Assembly: GCF_003857035.1 (NCBI RefSeq)
Contig: NZ_QGSY01000118.1
Coordinates: 1-35,198 of the forward strand
From: Micromonospora arida
GTDB lineage: Bacteria > Actinomycetota > Actinomycetes > Mycobacteriales > Micromonosporaceae
Direction of reading: 5' to 3'
DNA: 35,198 bases
A model generated the notes under the pieces. The model worked only from the letters and a program-made list of their open reading frames with translations, had not been told where the DNA came from and did no database searches. The position numbers were made by a program, and so were the translations under genes. Positions 31,726 through 35,198 of the stretch are shown one piece after another. The stretch's first letter is position 1; every line of letters begins with the position of its first letter.

Positions 31726-32442
31726 ATGGACAACTCGAATCGTCGTAACCGTGCACTGCTGTCGGTAGCCGCACTCATCGCGGCCACGATTGGCGCCTCC
31801 GTCATCCTTCAACCAGCGGCCCACAGCGAACAGCCCAGTTTGATCCGCGATCAGGTACTCCGCCACGAGCAGCTGGTGGCGGACTGTATGAAGGAGCGGG
31901 GCTTCGAGTACGCGGTGACCGTTCCGGGTGACCTCCTGGTCGAGGAGGCGCGCGCCGCAGCGGAGGCCGACGGCCGCGACATCAGGGCCGCAGTGGAGCA
32001 GGCATCCGCCGCGCGCGGCACGTCGCCCAGTCCGAACGAGCTGTTGGTGGCCGGGCTAGAGCCCCGGCAGCAGCAGGCCTGGGGGGATGCTCTCTGGGGC
32101 ACGGACGACACCGCCGGTTGCATGGACAGCACGCTGCAAGCCGCCGCCCGGGTCGACGTGGAGGCCGGGCTCCGACGCGCGGAGGCCATTCTCGCCCAGG
32201 CGAAGTCCGACCCCACGGTTCAGTCTGCCGAGAGGACGTACGTCGCCTGCATGACGACTCAGGGATACGCCATCACGTCGGTCGATGGCATCCACGAGTA
32301 CGTGGGCAGGCGCGCCGAGGTGCTCAGCGAAGAGGCCGGGCAGAAGCTGACGGACACGGCGTACGCCCGACACGACGCCTGTGTACGGCCGTACAACCAG
32401 ACGTTCAACGCCACCCATCTCCGTCTTCTCGGTGGCAGGTGA
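31726..32442 (+). CDS. Exported hypothetical protein with a CMxxxGF motif
   Basis: A 238-residue protein with an N-terminal signal or anchor (about residues 8-30, no lipobox). The mature part is helical, charged and has four cysteines in similar settings (ADCMKERGFEY, AGCMDST, VACMTTQGY, DACVRPY). CM-x3-GF motifs recur in uncharacterised actinobacterial exported proteins. The internal likeness of the first and third suggests an ancient duplication. No enzyme motif is seen. It follows the transpeptidase-like gene by 17 bases and is probably co-transcribed. A 14-bp hairpin follows. Confidence 0.72.
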   Translation: MDNSNRRNRALLSVAALIAATIGASVILQPAAHSEQPSLIRDQVLRHEQLVADCMKERGFEYAVTVPGDLLVEEARAAAEADGRDIRAAVEQASAARGTSPSPNELLVAGLEPRQQQAWGDALWGTDDTAGCMDSTLQAAARVDVEAGLRRAEAILAQAKSDPTVQSAERTYVACMTTQGYAITSVDGIHEYVGRRAEVLSEEAGQKLTDTAYARHDACVRPYNQTFNATHLRLLGGR

Positions 32443-32492
32443 CGCTGTCGCGAGAGCCCGACTGACCAGGTGATCACACGATCGGTCTCGTA

Positions 32493-32533
32493 GGCGGGGT
32501 GGTTGGGCCGGTGGTCGGTCCAACCACCCCGCC
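32493..32533. terminator. Bidirectional terminator
   Basis: A perfect 14-bp stem (32493-32506 with 32520-32533) with a 13-base loop between two convergent genes. Confidence 0.82.
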
Positions 32534-32571
32534 GCCGTGCGTGGTGGTGGTCGAAGACCGCCGGCGACGGG

Positions 32572-33222
32572 CTACGAGTTGGTGGGCCGGGCGGCGCGGC
32601 GACGTTCGGTGAGCCGTCGCGCCTTCACCGCGTTGCCGCAGTCGGCCATGCGACACCAGCGGCGGGAACCGTTGCGGCTCTGATCGAGGAACAGCCAGCC
32701 ACAGCCGCCTTCGAGCACCGGGCAGCGGCGCACCCGGGTCAAATCGGCGGTCAGCATGACGTCGAGGGCGGCCTCGGCGATCCGGTCCGGCACCAGCATG
32801 GCCGGCACCGTGCCGTAGACCATCCGTACCTGCGACGAGTCGAGCACGAATCTGGCTCGGACGGCCGCGCCGGACCAGCGCTGATGTAGAGCGACCAGCG
32901 CGGCCCCGGCCGCGATGGGGTCACCCGCCGTTCCACAGTCCGCGTCGGTGATCGCCGCGAGCAGCACGAGATGCAGCCCTTCACGGATGTCCCGCACGGC
33001 GGCCAGGCCCGCGTGGGCCGCCGCAGGCTCGTCGCGCCACGCCCGGCCCACCTGGTCGACCTCCGCGTCGGTGACCACGCCCACCCGAGCGGACCAGCGC
33101 AGCAGAGCGGAACTGTCGGTCAGGAAGTCGTGCGGCGACTCGCCCCCTCGCTCGAGCGTGTTGACCAGATCGAGTGCCGGGTGGCCGCCGACCAAGGGTA
33201 GCTGGCACACATCGAGTGGCAT
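32572..33222 (-). CDS. CGNR zinc-finger/ABATE-domain regulator
   Basis: A 216-residue protein. The N-terminal ABATE-like domain includes VGGHPALDLVNTLERGG, and the C-terminal CGNR zinc finger has four cysteines (RRCPVLEGGCGW, RWCRMADCGN) and the RR-rich tail expected of the family. Such proteins are thought to be stress-linked DNA-binding regulators. The ATG at 33222 is chosen because similarity begins there (MPLDVCQLPLV); the frame stays open to 33354. A TAGCAT box lies 7 bases upstream, so the message is probably leaderless. An 8-bp inverted repeat overlaps this promoter, suggesting autoregulation or control by the product. It is divergent from the MFS exporter gene. Confidence 0.87.
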   Translation of the reverse strand: MPLDVCQLPLVGGHPALDLVNTLERGGESPHDFLTDSSALLRWSARVGVVTDAEVDQVGRAWRDEPAAAHAGLAAVRDIREGLHLVLLAAITDADCGTAGDPIAAGAALVALHQRWSGAAVRARFVLDSSQVRMVYGTVPAMLVPDRIAEAALDVMLTADLTRVRRCPVLEGGCGWLFLDQSRNGSRRWCRMADCGNAVKARRLTERRRAARPTNS

Positions 33223-33229
33223 ACCAACG

Positions 33230-33235
33230 ATGCTA
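33230..33235 (-). promoter_or_regulatory. Leaderless -10 box of the CGNR gene
   Basis: On the minus strand TAGCAT is followed by 7 bases and the ATG at 33222. It matches the pattern before tag, nuoA and marR. Confidence 0.6.
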
Positions 33236-33258
33236 CCACCTATACATTCGTAGGTGGT
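33235..33258. promoter_or_regulatory. Inverted repeat overlapping the CGNR promoter (operator candidate)
   Basis: Perfect 8-bp arms ACCACCTA and TAGGTGGT with an 8-base spacer fill the space between the -10 box and the expected -35 of the CGNR gene. Binding here would block that promoter and could also affect the divergent MFS gene. Confidence 0.55.
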
Positions 33259-33453
33259 TAATTTTCGCTCCCACACTTCCCCCGCTGCGGCAACGCGCAG
33301 CCCAACCGGCGTGCGAGAGCGGCTTCCCAGCGCGAGACAGCGAGGGATACACAACTGCCTATGCTACCGTCAAAACTCTGTTAGCCGGGATCACGGTGCC
33401 TCATCCGTGGCGGCTGATCCTCTACACCTCGTCCAGGACCTGGGAGGTAGCCA

Positions 33454-34698
33454 ATGGTGCACGAACGACGCGCGGTCTATGCCCTCGCCGCTTTGTCCGC
33501 CGCCACTTTCTGTTACGTCACCACCGAAGTACTTCCGATCGGGTTGCTCACGCTGATCGCGCCAGACCTGGGACGCTCCAGGTCCGAGGCCGGTCTGCTG
33601 GTGACCGGGTACGCCGTGGTGGTCATGATTGTGGCGCTCCCGCTTACCCGGGTCACTCGGCGTGTGCCCCGGCGCCCGCTTCTCGCCGGCGCCCTCGGTG
33701 TGTTCGCCGCGGCGACGGCGGTGTCGGCCTTCGCAACCTCCTACGAGGTGTTGCTCGCCGCGCGGCTGGTGTCCGCCACCACCAACGGTGTCTTCTGGGC
33801 GGTGGTGTTCCCGGTGGCGATCTCGATGTTCCCCGCGAACATCCGCGGCCGCATCGTGGCTCGACTGTCGATCGGTAACGCGCTCGGCCCGGTTCTCGGC
33901 GTGCCGCTGAGCACCTGGTTGGGCGGGCAGGCCGGGTGGCGGGCCGCCTTCGTCGCGATGGCCGTCTTCGGCTTCGTCAGCTGCATCGCGGTCGCCCTGC
34001 TCCTGCCGAGCGTCACACCGCAACAGAGGGCCGGCGACATCGGGCCGATGCCGGACCGGCCCCGCTTCGTCGTGCTCCTCCTCGCCACCATCCTCGCGGT
34101 CACCGGCGCCATGGGCGCGTTCACGTACATGACCGTCTTCCTCCTCGACGTCAGCGGGTTCGCCGCAGCGTCTCTCGGCCTGCTGCTGTTCGTTCAAGGC
34201 TCGTTCGGCGTCGCCGGCACCTGGGCGGTCGGCCGGGTCCTGGACCGGTTTCCGCTCGGTGTCGTGCTGGTGCTGCTCGGGCTCCTCACCGCCGCGATGC
34301 TCGGCCTCTATGGAGTTGGCGCGAGCAAGGCGTTGACCATCCCGTTGCTCGCCGTGGCGGGGATGTCGTTCAGTTCGCTGATCGCGGGAATCCAGCACCG
34401 CGTCATGCAGGTGGCCCCGTCGACAACCGACATGGCGTCGGCCAGCCTCAGCGTCGCGTTCAACTTCGGCCTCGCGGCCGGCTCGTTGATCGGCGCGGGT
34501 CTGCTGGCGACGGCCGGGGTGCGCGTCATCCCATTGTTCGGTGGCCTGCTGACGGCCGTGGCGATCGCGTTGCTCGCCGGCCACGAGATGTCCCGCAGGA
34601 GAGGGAGGACCCACAAGCCTGACCACAGCAGTTGGTCGGCGCGACCGTCCCGCAGCCGCGATGCCGAGAAGCCACCGGCCACCAGCGTGCGGACATAG
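33454..34698 (+). CDS. MFS exporter (DHA1-type)
   Basis: A 414-residue major facilitator with 12 predicted membrane helices. Characteristic features are TEVLPIGLLTLIAPDLGRSRSEAGLL in helix 1/loop, the motif-A-like RVTRRVPRRP loop after helix 2, and repeated Gly-rich helices in the second half, as in AraJ/sugar-efflux or drug-efflux members. The substrate is unknown. The C-terminus is an extended basic, Ser-rich cytoplasmic tail. The ATG at 33454 has GGGAGG 6 bases upstream. A TATGCT box at 33360-33365 may be its promoter. It is divergent from a CGNR regulator, the probable controller. Confidence 0.9.
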   Translation: MVHERRAVYALAALSAATFCYVTTEVLPIGLLTLIAPDLGRSRSEAGLLVTGYAVVVMIVALPLTRVTRRVPRRPLLAGALGVFAAATAVSAFATSYEVLLAARLVSATTNGVFWAVVFPVAISMFPANIRGRIVARLSIGNALGPVLGVPLSTWLGGQAGWRAAFVAMAVFGFVSCIAVALLLPSVTPQQRAGDIGPMPDRPRFVVLLLATILAVTGAMGAFTYMTVFLLDVSGFAAASLGLLLFVQGSFGVAGTWAVGRVLDRFPLGVVLVLLGLLTAAMLGLYGVGASKALTIPLLAVAGMSFSSLIAGIQHRVMQVAPSTTDMASASLSVAFNFGLAAGSLIGAGLLATAGVRVIPLFGGLLTAVAIALLAGHEMSRRRGRTHKPDHSSWSARPSRSRDAEKPPATSVRT

Positions 34699-34709
34699 AT
34701 GACGCGGCG

Positions 34710-34736
34710 TCCCCTGAGCTACTGGTGCGCGAGCGC
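34710..34736 (-). repeat. Direct repeat copy 2: fragment resembling a tRNA 5' half
   Basis: The minus strand reads an acceptor-like stretch followed by tagctcagggga, the start of a tRNA D arm, but no anticodon or T arm follows. It matches the 5' end and flank of the tRNA-Arg at 27733-27759 (24 of 27 bases, same orientation). It may be a tRNA remnant or the far edge of an inserted segment. Confidence 0.4.
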
Positions 34737-34767
34737 GACCTGGGCGTTCACCTGGGGTGGCAAAAGA

Positions 34768-34806
34768 GCGGCCCGGCGCGGAGAGTGGTCTTCCACGCCG
34801 GGCCGC
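34768..34806. terminator. Bidirectional terminator between the MFS and CBM2-protein genes
   Basis: A perfect 11-bp stem (34768-34778 with 34796-34806) with a 17-base loop lies 14 bases past the stop of the CBM2-containing gene and 69 bases after the MFS stop. It could serve both converging genes. Confidence 0.75.
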
Positions 34807-34820
34807 CGCATCGACTGAAG

Positions 34821-35198
34821 TCAGCTGGTCACACAGTCGGCCAACACGCCTGGGCCGGTGCCGGTGCCCTGGAAGCCGAAGGTGGTCGACTGCCGGCCGA
34901 GGACCCGTCCGTTGTAGCTCACGTTGGTGAACCCTACGGTTCCGCTGGTGCCGCTGACCTGCGCGTTCCAGGCGCTGGTGACCGCGCCGCCCGGCAGCGC
35001 GACGGTCACGGTCCAGCCGTTGATGTCCGACTTGCCGGCGGTGACCGTCACGCTCGCGGTGAAACCGCCAGCCCACTGGTTGACCGCGATCGACGCGTAG
35101 CAGCCGTCACCGGCCGGCGGAGTGGTGTTCGGCGGAGGGGTGGTCGGCGGCGTGGTGGTCGGCGGCGTGGTCGTCGGCGGGGTCGTGGTCGGTGGAGT
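34821..35198 (-). CDS. Secreted protein with C-terminal CBM2 domain (5' end outside the window)
   Basis: The last 125 residues of a larger protein. A Thr/Pro linker of repeated TPPTT units (to about 35110) leads into a family 2 carbohydrate-binding module. It opens CYASIAVNQWAGGFTASVTV, has surface-type Trp residues (NQW, GW, AW), and closes with Cys in DCVTS, giving the disulfide between the ends that CBM2 domains usually have. CBM2 binds cellulose, chitin or xylan. The missing N-terminal part is probably a glycoside hydrolase, lytic monooxygenase or similar enzyme. The frame remains open to the window edge. Confidence 0.9.
   Translation of the reverse strand, partial: TPPTTTPPTTTPPTTTPPTTPPPNTTPPAGDGCYASIAVNQWAGGFTASVTVTAGKSDINGWTVTVALPGGAVTSAWNAQVSGTSGTVGFTNVSYNGRVLGRQSTTFGFQGTGTGPGVLADCVTS
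35112..35198. repeat. 15-bp repeats encoding the TPPTT linker
   Basis: At least four near-identical 15-base units, each encoding Thr-Pro-Pro-Thr-Thr, form the linker of the CBM2 protein and run to the window edge. Copy number probably varies between strains without changing the frame. Confidence 0.8.

Overview
The window is high-GC actinobacterial DNA, most likely from Micromonosporaceae (Micromonospora/Salinispora type). The evidence is a strong G/C third-position bias, frequent GTG starts, several -10-like boxes placed directly before start codons, and many secreted or Tat-exported proteins. The species cannot be named from sequence alone. No CRISPR array, insertion sequence, integrase or replication origin was seen.

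Positions 1-14,200 are a conserved, housekeeping-like chromosome segment: tatB, an HtrA-type protease, an O-methyltransferase, pepA, a small DUF3117 protein, a paaX/enoyl-CoA hydratase pair, a DUF1800/DUF1501 pair, 3-methyladenine glycosylase I (tag), a sterol-desaturase-family membrane protein, a SRPBCC protein, a DivIVA-domain protein, a FolP2-like dihydropteroate synthase homologue and a lone nuoA. The gene content recalls the Mycobacterium tuberculosis Rv1207-Rv1224 neighbourhood (folP2, Rv1209, tagA, Rv1211, Rv1220c, sigE, rseA, htrA, tatB), but the sigE-rseA pair expected next to htrA and the gpgS gene expected next to folP2 are absent here.

Positions 14,200-27,750 hold a secreted, membrane-anchored protein whose gene is broken by a frameshift; the 2-oxoacid:ferredoxin oxidoreductase korAB, preceded by a 14-codon leader ORF; a secreted trypsin-like protease with a propeller tail; a divergent azoreductase/MarR pair; a K+ channel divergent from an ECF sigma factor and its membrane partner; a PopR-like activator followed by tandem PopR-type boxes and a clpP; a Tat-exported M23-like peptidase with an altered metal site; and a tRNA-Arg(CCT) gene.

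Positions 27,750-34,740 look more accessory: a second ECF sigma/membrane protein pair, a secreted I36-type inhibitor-like protein, about 1.15 kb of gene-poor DNA with a degenerate membrane-protein remnant, a secreted L,D-transpeptidase-like protein and its small partner, and a CGNR regulator divergent from an MFS exporter. A fragment resembling the 5' half of a tRNA lies at the far end, in the same orientation as the tRNA-Arg. The window ends inside a secreted protein with a CBM2 domain.

Recurring themes are export (TatB plus two visible Tat substrates), cell-envelope and extracellular enzymes, and proteolysis (HtrA, PepA, ClpP). The observations most worth checking are the PopR-box/clpP unit, the likely Tat co-export of DUF1800 with DUF1501, the leader ORF overlapping korA, the possible ATC start of the O-methyltransferase, the operator across the CGNR promoter, and the repeated leaderless promoter pattern.
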